This document shows positions 26,865-35,953 of a DNA stretch of 64,000 bases, piece after piece. The notes under the pieces were generated by a model that worked only from the letters and a program-made list of their open reading frames with translations, ran no database searches and was not told the DNA's origin. Position numbers and translations under genes: made by a program. How positions within the stretch are numbered: the first letter of the stretch is position 1; each line of letters starts with the position of its first letter. Origin of the DNA: Undibacterium pigrum (GTDB lineage Bacteria > Pseudomonadota > Gammaproteobacteria > Burkholderiales > Burkholderiaceae_D); assembly GCF_003201815.1 (NCBI RefSeq), contig NZ_QJKB01000006.1:62001-126000 (forward strand), given 5' to 3'.

Positions 26865-28738
26865 AGCCAGCATCCACAGCCCAGTGCGCCCCAAAAACTT
26901 TTTTCATCCGATACCGGCACGGGATTGAGCCAACTGGACGTATGACCATGCCCATGAACCTGGCAGGGTTTCGCACAGCAGTTGGCATGCTGTACAGGTT
27001 TTTGCAAATGACCGGTTTTGTTTTTTTGCACCGGCGGTTCGCGCCAGTAGCCACCAAAGACATTGGTCGGTGCCCAGTCATTGGCTGCCTGTGGCATAGG
27101 TGGGGCGAGATCAGAAAATACGTCGTCACCATGCACGACCTTGCCGCCAACGACGGTCAGGTGCGACACCAGGCTGGCGATGTCCATTTCAGGAATTGCA
27201 AACAGATCGGCTGAGGGCACGATGAAGTCCGCCAGTTGTCCGGCCTTGATCTGCCCCTGTCTGCCATCTGCATTGGAAAACCAGGCACTGCCTGTAGTCC
27301 ACAGGCGCAAGGCGGTTTCCCGGTCCAGCAGATTATCTGACTGATACAGATTAGTACCACCGACGGTCCTGCCAGTGATCATCCATGCAAGGCTGACCCA
27401 GGGGTTGTAACTGGCGACACGGGTGGCATCGGTACCACCGCCGACTGGAATGCCAGCATCAAGCATGCGCCGCACCGGTGGTGAATGCGCAGCTTTCTGG
27501 CTGCCGTAACGCTCGATGAAATATTCACCCTGATAGGCCATGCGGTGCTGAATCGCGATGCCGCCACCCAATGCCCTGACACGGTCTATGTTTTGTGGAC
27601 TGATGGTTTCTGCATGATCAAAGAACCAGTGCAGATTGTTGAATGGAATATCGCGGTTTACACGCTCAAAGGTATCCAGTGCCCGGCTGATGGTTTCGTC
27701 ATAGGTCGCATGCAGGCGGAAGGGCCAGCGCTTTTCTACCAGCAGGCGTACTACGCGCTCCAGCTCATCTTCCATGCTATCGACAGGAGTTGGGCGTGGC
27801 TCGCGAAAATCTTCAAAATCAGCTGCTGAAAATACCAGCATTTCACCCGCGCCATTGTGACGGTACATCGCATCGCCAGACAGAGGTGGCAGTAAATCAC
27901 TCCAGGTCTGGAAATCTTCTACTTCCTGCTTCGGTCTCTGGGTAAACAGGTTGTAGGCGATGCGCACAGTCAGTTCGTCTGCCTTCTGCAGTTTTTCTAT
28001 GATGCGGTAGTCATCCGGGTAATTTTGAAAACCGCCACCCGCATCAATGACTGAGGTAATGCCGAGCCGGTTCAATTCGCGCATGAACAGCCGGGTAGAA
28101 ATCTCTTGCGCATCCGGATCCAGTTTGGGCCCCTTTGCCAGCGTCGCATACAGGATCATGGCATTTGGCTTGGCCAGCAGCAGCCCGGTCGGGTTGCCCT
28201 GTTTGTCGCGCTCGATTTCACCACCCGGAGGGCTCGGTGTGTCTTTGGTATAGCCGACTGCACGCAGGGCTGCGCCGTTGAGTAGCGCACGGTCATACAA
28301 GTGCAGGATAAACACAGGCGTATCAGGTGCTGCAGCATTGATTTCTGCCAGCGTTGGCAGCCTTTTTTCTGCAAACTGATGCTCGGTGAAGCCACCTACC
28401 ACACGCACCCACTGCGGGGCCGGGGTACGGGCAACTTGCTCTTTCAGCATACGCATGGCATCTGCCAGGGAAGGCACGCCATCCCAGCGCAATTCCATGG
28501 TGTAGTTCAGCCCTGCCCGTATCAGGTGGGTGTGGCTATCATGCAAACCGGGGATGGCGGCGCGGCCTTTGAGGTCAATGACTTTGGTGTTCGACCCCAT
28601 GTGGCGGTGCACTTCTGCGGCATCGCCGACGGCGATGAATTTGCCATCAGCAATCGCTACCGCATTTGCCTGAGGGTTTTGTTTGTCCAGGGTAGTGAAA
28701 CGGCCATTCAGGTACAGTGTGTCGGCGATAGCGATCAT
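26861..28738 (-). CDS. YtcJ-like amidohydrolase
   Basis: 625-residue metal-dependent amidohydrolase (TIM barrel). The metal-binding HxH is in IPGLHDSHTHLIRAG (about residue 70); further signatures are NLHWFFDHAETISPQNIDRV, GGGTDATRVASYNPW and the terminal urease-like sandwich QLADFIVPSADLFAIPE. The family acts on exocyclic C-N bonds; the substrate is unknown. After GGYWREPPVQ there is a Cys/His-rich tail of about 50 residues (HANCCAKPCQVHGHGH, LGCGCWL) that I do not recognise in the family and that overlaps the next gene; it could be a lineage-specific extension or the result of a frameshift. Confidence 0.88.
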   Translation of the reverse strand: MIAIADTLYLNGRFTTLDKQNPQANAVAIADGKFIAVGDAAEVHRHMGSNTKVIDLKGRAAIPGLHDSHTHLIRAGLNYTMELRWDGVPSLADAMRMLKEQVARTPAPQWVRVVGGFTEHQFAEKRLPTLAEINAAAPDTPVFILHLYDRALLNGAALRAVGYTKDTPSPPGGEIERDKQGNPTGLLLAKPNAMILYATLAKGPKLDPDAQEISTRLFMRELNRLGITSVIDAGGGFQNYPDDYRIIEKLQKADELTVRIAYNLFTQRPKQEVEDFQTWSDLLPPLSGDAMYRHNGAGEMLVFSAADFEDFREPRPTPVDSMEDELERVVRLLVEKRWPFRLHATYDETISRALDTFERVNRDIPFNNLHWFFDHAETISPQNIDRVRALGGGIAIQHRMAYQGEYFIERYGSQKAAHSPPVRRMLDAGIPVGGGTDATRVASYNPWVSLAWMITGRTVGGTNLYQSDNLLDRETALRLWTTGSAWFSNADGRQGQIKAGQLADFIVPSADLFAIPEMDIASLVSHLTVVGGKVVHGDDVFSDLAPPMPQAANDWAPTNVFGGYWREPPVQKNKTGHLQKPVQHANCCAKPCQVHGHGHTSSWLNPVPVSDEKSFWGALGCGCWL

Positions 28739-28797
28739 GATGTCAGTTGTGGTTAAGATTGATCATAGGTTGCATTCCGGGTACTACTCATTGTCAC

Positions 28798-29454
28798 TCA
28801 ATGTGCAACTTTGCGTGCAGCCATTTTGTGTACATGGGTTATTGCATAATCTATGCCAGAACCATAGGCGCCGCTATGTTCAACCACCACGCCTGTCGTG
28901 CCTTCGTAGGTATCTTTTTTGCCCCAGTCGCGTTGCAGTTCCAGCAGGTATTGTTGCCAGGTCATGGGCACGGCACCTGCCTGTATCATGCGTTGCAAGG
29001 CCATGTTATGGGCAGCGGCTGAAGTGCCGCCAGAGGCGTCTTCAACGAAATACACTTCATAGCCATCACGCATCGCTTCCAGCACCGGGAAGGTCAGGCA
29101 GACTTCAGTCCACAGGGCTGCAAACACCAGTTTTTTACGGCCAAATTTTTTCAGCTCGGCTTTGACTGCGTCATCATCCCAGGTATTCATCGAGGTACGT
29201 TCAAAAATCTTGTTGTCTGGCAGCTCGGCCAGCAGCTCAGGCCAGATTTCACCGGAGAAACCGGCAGTCTCTACCGAAGTCAGCACGGTCGGTACCTTGA
29301 ATACCTTGGCAGACTTGGCCAGGCCTATCACATTGTTTTTCAGCAGTTGGCGGTCTATGCCGCTGGCAACGCCGAAGGTCATTTGTGGCTGATGATCAAT
29401 CAGGATCAGGCTGTGGTTGTTGGCTGTCAGTAAATCCAGTTTTGGGTTGCTCAT
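28798..29454 (-). CDS. YcaC-like isochorismatase-family hydrolase
   Basis: 218-residue cysteine hydrolase. The catalytic Asp is in LILIDHQPQMTFGV (Asp20), the nucleophilic Cys in ALWTEVCLTFPVLEA, and the middle Lys region in KLVFAAL. It resembles YcaC-type enzymes of unresolved substrate. It is adjacent to the amidohydrolase on the same strand and divergent from a LysR gene, an arrangement commonly seen for this hydrolase. Confidence 0.92.
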   Translation of the reverse strand: MSNPKLDLLTANNHSLILIDHQPQMTFGVASGIDRQLLKNNVIGLAKSAKVFKVPTVLTSVETAGFSGEIWPELLAELPDNKIFERTSMNTWDDDAVKAELKKFGRKKLVFAALWTEVCLTFPVLEAMRDGYEVYFVEDASGGTSAAAHNMALQRMIQAGAVPMTWQQYLLELQRDWGKKDTYEGTTGVVVEHSGAYGSGIDYAITHVHKMAARKVAH

Positions 29455-29601
29455 GATAGTTACTCCGTCAGTTGGTATTCAGGGTTTTAAGGCTTTAATT
29501 TTTCAACAATTGGCGTCCAGACATGTGTACTGTAGATTGTTTCCATAATGCGCACCAGATAGTAAAATGTCTTCGTTAAGTATCCAGATTGGAAACATTG
29601 C

Positions 29602-30510
29602 ATGGACAGACTAGATGCCTTTCGCGCTTTTGCCCTTTCCTGGCAACATGGCAGCTTTGCGGCAGCCGCACGTGAAATGGATGTCACACGCTCGCAGGTC
29701 AGCAAGCTGGTGGCCTCGCTCGAAGAGACCTATAACGTCAAGCTCCTGAACCGTACCAGCCGCGCTCTGTCACTGACCAGTGCGGGTGCAGAGCTGCATG
29801 AATACGTGCGCTCCATCCTGGCTCTGTCCGACGAGGTAAGTCTGGCCCTGACTGAAAGGCGCACCCAGGCGATAGGCAAGCTGGTGGTGAATGCCCCCAT
29901 GAGCTTTGGCACCATCATGCTGGCGCCGCGCATGAGTCAGTTTTTGAAACAGCATCCGCGGGTTGAATTGCGCATGGACCTGAACGACCGCATGCTCAAT
30001 CCCATAGAAATGGGCTTTGACCTGAGCCTGCGCATCGCCCATGTGAGTGATTCCAACCTGGCAGCACGCCGCATCTGTGCCGTCAAGCGTTCGCTGTATG
30101 CCAGCCCTGCCTATCTGGAGCAGCATGGCATACCCGTAGAGCCAGCACAGCTGGCCCAGCACAGGTGCCTGAATTATGGACATAACCTGACCGGGGCGGA
30201 ATGGCTGCTCAGCGATGGCCGTAGTGAAAAACGCGTACGCGTAGGCGGTGCCCTGTGTTCGAATAATGGCGAGATGCTGGCGCAAGCCGCCGCCGATGGT
30301 CTGGGCATAGTCTTGCAGCCGGATTTCATCACCCAACAATGGGTAGCACGGGGTGAGCTGGTCCAGATACTCGGTGAGTGGCAAGAGGCTCCATTGATCA
30401 GCCTGTATGCCCTGTACGTGCCGTCCAGCAGATTGCCCATGGCGGCCAGGGCCTTCATTGATTTCCTGGTCAGGGAATTCAATGAGGAAGCGCTGGCTCC
30501 ATTCGCTTAA
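29602..30510 (+). CDS. LysR-family transcriptional regulator
   Basis: 302 residues. N-terminal winged HTH (MDRLDAFRAFALSWQHGSFA, VTRSQVSKLVASLEE) and a C-terminal periplasmic-binding-protein-like effector domain of CrgA type (GKLVVNAPMSFGTIMLAP). It is divergent from the YcaC-like hydrolase, with 147 bases between, and probably controls the hydrolase-amidohydrolase-DoxX cluster. It overlaps the convergent AraC gene by 4 bases. Confidence 0.94.
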   Translation: MDRLDAFRAFALSWQHGSFAAAAREMDVTRSQVSKLVASLEETYNVKLLNRTSRALSLTSAGAELHEYVRSILALSDEVSLALTERRTQAIGKLVVNAPMSFGTIMLAPRMSQFLKQHPRVELRMDLNDRMLNPIEMGFDLSLRIAHVSDSNLAARRICAVKRSLYASPAYLEQHGIPVEPAQLAQHRCLNYGHNLTGAEWLLSDGRSEKRVRVGGALCSNNGEMLAQAAADGLGIVLQPDFITQQWVARGELVQILGEWQEAPLISLYALYVPSSRLPMAARAFIDFLVREFNEEALAPFA

Positions 30511-31379
30511 CGCAAGGGCATGTAAATATTACTCAACAAATCTGCCGGTGCGGTATCGCGCGGGTTGTTGAGGTATTCTTCAAACGGTGGTGCATCATCT
30601 ATCTCTTCACCGGATGCTGGCAGCCAGACGCCAAAGAACCAGCGGTAGACCGGCTGCATGTCCGAATAAGGCCCCTTGTATGTCAGCACCGCATATTTAC
30701 CGCCACGCAGTTCAGTCAGTGACAAGGGGGCTTGCAAAGCCTGTTCAGGCAAGGGATGGGGTGCGCTGATGCAGGCTTTGGAGCGCAGTTTGTCTTCATC
30801 TACCGTCATTGCATCATCGTAGTAAATGCCGAACCAGCGGGTATCTTCCCTGAACAGCTGGCGTGACGCGGCGCAGCCGGTCAGGATATCGAAGGTCTTG
30901 CTGATGCTCATGTAACTGCCAGTATTGTCTATGCCCAGCAATTGCACGGGTGCTATGCTGGTAATGCTGACGGGGAAGTGCAGGTCGGCACTGAGTTCAT
31001 CTGGCATGGGGAATTGCTGATGGCTGCCTTCCTTGCGGTAACGCGCTGGTGGTTGCCCATATACCGAAGCAAAGATGCGGGTGAAAGATTGCAGATTGGG
31101 GTAGCCAGAAAATTCTGCGATCTGGTCTATCGCCATGTCGCTACGAGCCAGCAGGGTTGCTGCCCTTTGCAGACGCAGGCGCTTGACGGTTGCCACCACG
31201 CTCTCACCATGAATGGCGCGATAGATGCGGTGCCAGTGGTAGGGCGACATACAGGCAATTTCGGCCAGCTTGTTCAAATCCAGGTCTTCATCGAGATGGG
31301 CATGCAGGTAATTGGTGACGCGTGAGAGACGGCGTTCATAACTGACTTGCAGGGCTGGACTGGTGGACAATGCGGACAT
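30507..31379 (-). CDS. AraC-family regulator with GyrI-like effector domain
   Basis: 290 residues. AraC HTH domain at the N-terminus (residues about 15-115; LNKLAEIACMSPYHWHRIYR and SGYPNLQSFTRIFASVYGQP), then a GyrI-like small-molecule-binding domain (about 130-290, RGGKYAVLTYKGPYSDM). This domain order is that of Rob/SoxS-related multidrug regulators such as the Rob-like and TipA-like groups. Two further GyrI-like proteins follow upstream on the same strand. Confidence 0.93.
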   Translation of the reverse strand: MSALSTSPALQVSYERRLSRVTNYLHAHLDEDLDLNKLAEIACMSPYHWHRIYRAIHGESVVATVKRLRLQRAATLLARSDMAIDQIAEFSGYPNLQSFTRIFASVYGQPPARYRKEGSHQQFPMPDELSADLHFPVSITSIAPVQLLGIDNTGSYMSISKTFDILTGCAASRQLFREDTRWFGIYYDDAMTVDEDKLRSKACISAPHPLPEQALQAPLSLTELRGGKYAVLTYKGPYSDMQPVYRWFFGVWLPASGEEIDDAPPFEEYLNNPRDTAPADLLSNIYMPLR

Positions 31380-31408
31380 GCTGGCCTTCCTGGAATTGTT
31401 GTTGCCGC

Positions 31409-31867
31409 TTATTTTATACCGATGTAGATGGCAGCTTGTTGTGGTCCCTGATATTCTTCAAAATCAGTCAGGTAAAGGCGTTCATGTGCTGCGCCACTGG
31501 AAAAATAAGACCAGACCTTGCCCCAGCCTTCTATGATGGCAGCAGGCATTTCACCTTCGCAGTTAAATACCATGTAGCGTCCCGCAGCGATGTTGACGCT
31601 GGCGAAATCTGCCGGTGCCGAAGTCACCGCAACGCCTGCAGTCACGTCAAACAAGCCACTCGCATCGCTTTCATAATTTGAATACACACCATAGATTTTT
31701 CCATCACCGGTTTTTCCTGGCAATGTCTCTGGCAAACTCCTGGCAAAAAATTGTCCCCACAGAGGGCCTATCTTGCCCTTGGCGTTATCGGCTTCATCCG
31801 CATTGCGGGTGCGTACTTGCAGGCCGCTGATCTGGAAACTGTCTACTGTGACGATTTTTGTTTGCAT
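31409..31867 (-). CDS. GyrI-like effector-binding protein
   Basis: 152 residues, a stand-alone GyrI/AraC-effector-binding domain: SFQISGLQVRTRNADEA, KIGPLWGQFFARSLPE, IYGVYSNYESDASGLF and GRYMVFNCEGEMPA. The ATG at 31867 has AGGA seven bases upstream. It may sequester or sense the same ligand as the neighbouring AraC regulator (inference). Confidence 0.85.
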   Translation of the reverse strand: MQTKIVTVDSFQISGLQVRTRNADEADNAKGKIGPLWGQFFARSLPETLPGKTGDGKIYGVYSNYESDASGLFDVTAGVAVTSAPADFASVNIAAGRYMVFNCEGEMPAAIIEGWGKVWSYFSSGAAHERLYLTDFEEYQGPQQAAIYIGIK

Positions 31868-31899
31868 GGTTTTATCCTGTTCCAAAAGTGATGAATGAC

Positions 31900-32511
31900 T
31901 TACTTCTTCATGGGTTGACGTATGATGGTTTTCCAGTTTTCTGGCGCTGCCTTGCGTATATCGCTGAGATAAATCTCGTGATGCTTGCCTGCCAGCTTGC
32001 CATGTGCGTCGATGTACTGATGCAGGCGTTCTATGGTTGGCCCTTCATCACTGAAAGGACCTTTGTGCAGGATTTGTGCGCAATGTCCTTCATTGAAATT
32101 TTCAAAGCGTAATTGCTGCAGCGCTGGCAGGTTTTTTTTCTTGCCCGCTGCCGTGATGGCATCTGCCACCATTTCCGCAGTGATGAACTCAGGCTGCATG
32201 ATCATCATGGTCCAGCACCATTGGTTTTTACGGTCTGCTACAAAATCGGCCATATCGTCGGCCCACCACAGGCCCTCAAGCGGCATGACGGCATAGTCTA
32301 TCGCTGCACTGCTTTTCTTTATCATGAACTTCAGGGTATAGGACACCGTAAACAAGGCTTCGACGGCGGCGCTATACTCAGCAGAAGAATTTGGATCACC
32401 CTGGCCATCTATCATGAGAAAATGAAATACAGGGACATCGACCTCGGTCACAGTCGTGGCTGAAGCCTGATAAACAGATTTCAATTGTTTCTTCAAATCC
32501 AGTTTTTCCAT
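31900..32511 (-). CDS. GyrI-like small-molecule-binding protein
   Basis: 203 residues of the GyrI-like (PF06445-type) family with the N-terminal signature VPVFHFLMIDGQGDPN and the later HKGPFSDEGPTIERLHQYI and KHHEIYLSDIRKA. Same strand as the two preceding GyrI-domain genes; spacing suggests a shared transcript. Ligand unknown. Confidence 0.9.
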   Translation of the reverse strand: MEKLDLKKQLKSVYQASATTVTEVDVPVFHFLMIDGQGDPNSSAEYSAAVEALFTVSYTLKFMIKKSSAAIDYAVMPLEGLWWADDMADFVADRKNQWCWTMMIMQPEFITAEMVADAITAAGKKKNLPALQQLRFENFNEGHCAQILHKGPFSDEGPTIERLHQYIDAHGKLAGKHHEIYLSDIRKAAPENWKTIIRQPMKK

Positions 32512-32613
32512 GATGACGGTCTATTCTTCTTGTCAGAGAGGTAGCTACCTTAGCATGAAGGGATTTGACAAATCTTGCGGACTTGTAGTCGGGCTATATG
32601 AAAGGGAACCATA

Positions 32614-33156
32614 ATGGACGCCAGTTTGACGATACGTTGTGCCAAGGAAGCTGATATCGCCGCCATGCAAGCCCTGATTGCGCGCTCAGCCATACAGCTC
32701 AGCGCAAGCTTTTATACACCAGAGCAGGCGCAAGCACTGCTGACACATGTATTTGGCGTCGACACACAACTCATCCATGACCAGACTTATTTTGTCATTG
32801 AAGAACAGGGCAGGATGCAGGCCTGTGGCGGCTGGAGCAAACGCAAGACCCTGTTTGGCGGCGACCAGGCCAAGCATGGCGTGGACGGATTGCTGGATCC
32901 GGCGACAGAAGCAGCACGCATACGCGCATTCTTTGTCGAACCCTCAGCCGCACGGCGTGGCCTGGGCCGTCTTTTACTGGAACATTGCAGTACCCAGGCG
33001 CAGGCGGCAGGCTACACCGTGCTGGAGCTGGCGGCTACCATGCCGGGTGAGCCGTTGTACTTGGCCTGTGGTTTCCAGGTGTTTGAACGCTTCCAGCTTG
33101 ATTTGCCAGATGGCGTGATCGCCCCGCTTAGCCGCATGCGCAAGTTGCTAGCCTGA
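32614..33156 (+). CDS. GNAT family N-acetyltransferase
   Basis: 180 residues. The acetyl-CoA loop is in FFVEPSAARRGLGRLLLEHC, preceded by CGGWSKRKTLFGGD and followed by LELAATMPGEPLYLACGFQ. Substrate unknown. It is convergent with a small hypothetical gene that starts one base after its stop codon. Confidence 0.9.
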   Translation: MDASLTIRCAKEADIAAMQALIARSAIQLSASFYTPEQAQALLTHVFGVDTQLIHDQTYFVIEEQGRMQACGGWSKRKTLFGGDQAKHGVDGLLDPATEAARIRAFFVEPSAARRGLGRLLLEHCSTQAQAAGYTVLELAATMPGEPLYLACGFQVFERFQLDLPDGVIAPLSRMRKLLA

Positions 33157-33157
33157 T

Positions 33158-33394
33158 TTATTCATGTTCGCGTTTTAATTCTTCACGCTTGATATGCTGC
33201 CATGAGCCCAGCCGATGATGGCGTGGCATGGGCTGGGCATCTATGCGCGCATTGAGCCTGCTGACCCAGACGCACCAGCTTGCCCATAAGTTGCCAAATA
33301 AGTTGCCAAATAAGTTGTCAAAATATTTCTCAAACATGCTGACAGGCTGGTCTGGTGCGGCAGATCGGGGGCCATTTCCAGTTTTATTCTTCAT
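33158..33394 (-). CDS. Small hypothetical protein with an internal short repeat
   Basis: 78 residues from the ATG at 33394, chosen because GGGGA lies seven bases upstream; another ATG is available at 33421. Three tandem 12-base units (AAGTTGCCAAAT and near copies, 33289-33324 on the plus strand) encode a DNLFGNLFGNLW stretch. The C-terminus is basic and charged. I do not recognise a family. It is divergent from the following LysR gene. Confidence 0.5.
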   Translation of the reverse strand: MKNKTGNGPRSAAPDQPVSMFEKYFDNLFGNLFGNLWASWCVWVSRLNARIDAQPMPRHHRLGSWQHIKREELKREHE

Positions 33395-33486
33395 GTTGTT
33401 TCCCCATGCAATGCTGTTCACCGGGGCAGTATAGGTGCTAAGCTATGCACAGGGAATCGACAAATTTGCGCTTTTCATCCGCATAA

Positions 33487-34446
33487 ATGCACAGTCCATC
33501 TACATCAACTATATCCATCTCTGACGCTCCAGATGCCGCACGCCTGGACTGGGATGACTTGCGTTATCTCCTGGCTGTCGCCAGAGGCAGCTCCTTGTCC
33601 GCCGCCGCAAGGGTCTTGAAAGTCACACATTCCACAGTATTGCGCCGGGTAGAAGCCATGGAAGCAAAGCTGGCCGTGCGTTTGTTCGAGCGTTTGCGCA
33701 CTGGCTATGTCTGTACAGAAGCTGGTGAAAACCTGCGGCGCGCAGCTGAGCAATGTGAATCCCTGATTGCACAGGCAGAACGTGAAATCATCGGTGGAGA
33801 TACCCGTCTCACCGGGCATGTGCGCGTCACTACCGCCCATGTCGTTGCCATGTATTTATTACCTGCTGCCCTGGCAAAATTTCATGCCCGGCACAGTCAG
33901 ATTGAAGTCGAAGTGCGCACGGCCCGCGCAAGAGTGGACCTCGCAAGGCGTGAAGCAGATGTGGCAATCCGCATGTCTGCTGAGGTACCTGACAGTCTGG
34001 TAGGGCGGCAACTGGGGCAAATCAGGATACGTGTATATGGCTGGCATGAAGCGCCTTGCATGGCCAGGCTCAAACCGCATACTCTGTTGCCACTGGAGGC
34101 ATTGACGCAGGATTTCCCCTGGATAGGTTTTGATGGTCAGGACAGAACATATGACCGCTGGGTCGATGCGCATGTGCCTGCGCAAGTCGTGGTGGCACGG
34201 GCCGACCATTTTCCCAGTGCCACTGCACTGATCAGGACAGGTATGGGTGTCAGTATCCTGCCGGAATTTGTTGCACGCGACGTGCCGGGATTGCGTGCTT
34301 TGTCTGAGCCAATTGCAGCTTTGCAATCTCCTTTATGGATGCTGACACATGTGGATTTGCGGAATACGGCAAGAGTGCGCGCTTTCATGCAAATTGCAGG
34401 CAATGCATTGCAAGCAGCTTTGCAACAAGACTTTACTGAGGAATAG
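33487..34446 (+). CDS. LysR-family transcriptional regulator
   Basis: 319 residues. HTH in ARLDWDDLRYLLAVARGSSL and LKVTHSTVLRRVEAMEAKLA; effector-binding half from about residue 105 (TGHVRVTTAHVVAMYLLPAAL), with ATALIRTGMGVSILPEFVA near the end. The alpha/beta hydrolase gene begins two bases after its stop codon, so the two are very likely co-transcribed. Confidence 0.93.
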   Translation: MHSPSTSTISISDAPDAARLDWDDLRYLLAVARGSSLSAAARVLKVTHSTVLRRVEAMEAKLAVRLFERLRTGYVCTEAGENLRRAAEQCESLIAQAEREIIGGDTRLTGHVRVTTAHVVAMYLLPAALAKFHARHSQIEVEVRTARARVDLARREADVAIRMSAEVPDSLVGRQLGQIRIRVYGWHEAPCMARLKPHTLLPLEALTQDFPWIGFDGQDRTYDRWVDAHVPAQVVVARADHFPSATALIRTGMGVSILPEFVARDVPGLRALSEPIAALQSPLWMLTHVDLRNTARVRAFMQIAGNALQAALQQDFTEE

Positions 34447-34448
34447 TC

Positions 34449-35426
34449 ATGCAAAATACCTCATCTCCTGGTAAGCGATTTTTAAGGCGTTTTTTTCTCT
34501 TTATTGCTGGTTTGAGCCTGACCATATTATGTCTGCTGGGTATAGCCCTGGCGATATTCTGGGCGCCCGATAAACCTGTCGATGAATTGAAAGCACGCTG
34601 GGCACCGCCACCTTCGCAATTCATTACTGTCAATGGCATGTCTGTTCATGTACGTGATGAGGGCAAACAGGATGACCCTGTACCCATCATCTTAATTCAT
34701 GGCACTTCAGCCAGCCTGCATACCTGGGAAGCCTGGGTGGCAGAATTGAAAGGCCAGCACCGCGTCATCAGCATGGATATACCCGCCTTTGGCCTGACCG
34801 GCCCCAGGGCCGATGCTGATTACCGCAGCCCCACCTATGCCAGATTCATCCTCGACTTGCTGGACACCATGAAGGTAGAGCGTTGCATCATAGCCGGTAA
34901 TTCTCTCGGGGGTGAAGTGGCATGGCAGGTCGCAGTGGCAGCGCCGCAAAGGGTAGAGCGGCTGATACTGGTGGATGCCGGTGGCTATGCTTTCAAGTCC
35001 AGCTCTATACCCTTGGGTTTTCGTATCGCCCGCATGCCGCAAGTTGCCTGGATAGCAGAACATATCTTGCCGCGTCGCATGATGGAAAACAGTGTGAAAA
35101 ATGTGTATGGCAACCCTGATAAAGTCACGCCAGCCCTGGTCGACAGATATACCGCCATGACTTTGCGCGAAGGTAACCGCCATGCCCTGAGCCAGCGCTT
35201 CCAGCAAACCAGTTCTGGTGCTCACGCAGCCAGCATCAAGAACATACATGTGCCTACATTGATTATCTGGGGTGGGCAGGACAGACTGATACCACCGGAA
35301 TATGCCAGCAAATTCAATCAGGATATTGCAGGCAGCAAGCTGGTGATATTCGACAAGCTGGGCCATGTGCCGCATGAAGAAGATCCGGCAGCAACGGTGG
35401 CAGTTGTGAAAGAATTTTTGAAATGA
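34449..35426 (+). CDS. Membrane-anchored alpha/beta hydrolase
   Basis: 325 residues. An N-terminal membrane anchor (LFIAGLSLTILCLLGIALAI) precedes an alpha/beta hydrolase domain: HGTSASLHTWEAW, nucleophile elbow AGNSLGGEVAWQ, acid in WGGQDRLIPPEYA and catalytic His in LGHVPHEEDP. It sits in the same transcript as the preceding LysR gene. The substrate is unknown; esterase or lipase activity is plausible. Confidence 0.92.
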   Translation: MQNTSSPGKRFLRRFFLFIAGLSLTILCLLGIALAIFWAPDKPVDELKARWAPPPSQFITVNGMSVHVRDEGKQDDPVPIILIHGTSASLHTWEAWVAELKGQHRVISMDIPAFGLTGPRADADYRSPTYARFILDLLDTMKVERCIIAGNSLGGEVAWQVAVAAPQRVERLILVDAGGYAFKSSSIPLGFRIARMPQVAWIAEHILPRRMMENSVKNVYGNPDKVTPALVDRYTAMTLREGNRHALSQRFQQTSSGAHAASIKNIHVPTLIIWGGQDRLIPPEYASKFNQDIAGSKLVIFDKLGHVPHEEDPAATVAVVKEFLK

Positions 35427-35454
35427 ATAGAAAGATGTGGATACCTGTAAACGC

Positions 35455-35476
35455 AAAAAGCCCACCAGGGGTGGGC
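35455..35476 (-). terminator. Intrinsic terminator oriented to the minus strand
   Basis: GCCCACC/GGTGGGC stem of 7 bp with a 3-base loop; on the minus strand it is followed by TTTTT. It could also act as a hairpin end for the plus-strand alpha/beta hydrolase transcript, but without a T-run in that direction. Confidence 0.7.
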
Positions 35477-35503
35477 ATTCCATTCATTCCGGCAAACTGA
35501 CAA

Positions 35504-35532
35504 CAACCCATGCTATCTGCGTGGTGTCACTG
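35504..35532. repeat. 29-base intergenic direct repeat, copy A
   Basis: Begins CAACCCATGCTATCTGCGTG and is identical over 29 bases to 35925-35953. A diverged third copy follows closely at 35545-35565 (CCCGTGCTATCTGCGCGGTG) and a fourth, short copy lies at 35808-35820 (CCATGCTATCTGC). The common core is TGCTATCTGC. I found no other occurrence in the window. Confidence 0.8.
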
Positions 35533-35924
35533 CTTGGTGCATCACCCGTGCTATCTGCGCGGTGTAATGTGGGGGTGTTTGCCTGTTCCTGCTGGTCCGC
35601 TATAGTTCGGTCCATGACAGGAGCTACCACGAATGAGATCCTTCAACACTTCACTACACCATTTCCCGGTTCGCATATATATACACATATACATGCAAAA
35701 CCAGCCGGTGAGAATGAAGGCGCTTTGGAGTAGGCTGAGCTTACTCTGCGGTCTTGTGCACAGGATGCACTATGCATCCTTTAACGACAATACCATTTTC
35801 TCTTGATCCATGCTATCTGCAAGGTACCAAAAGCCGGTAAGTATCATTCTGCGCATCAGCATTTTGTACTGGACGAAAACACTGACAGGTGAAGGGTGTC
35901 GCCATGCGATTGACTAGTCCCCAG

Positions 35925-35953
35925 CAACCCATGCTATCTGCGTGGTGTCACTG
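35925..35953. repeat. 29-base intergenic direct repeat, copy D
   Basis: Identical to 35504-35532. This copy is enclosed by a 9-bp inverted repeat (TTGACTAGT at 35910-35918 and ACTAGTCAA at 35968-35976), which could bring the flanks together or mark insertion boundaries. Confidence 0.8.

Noticed and set aside
35504-35953. CRISPR-like array
   Set aside because: The repeats are irregularly spaced (41, about 263 and 117 bases between starts) and diverged, and no cas gene is present.
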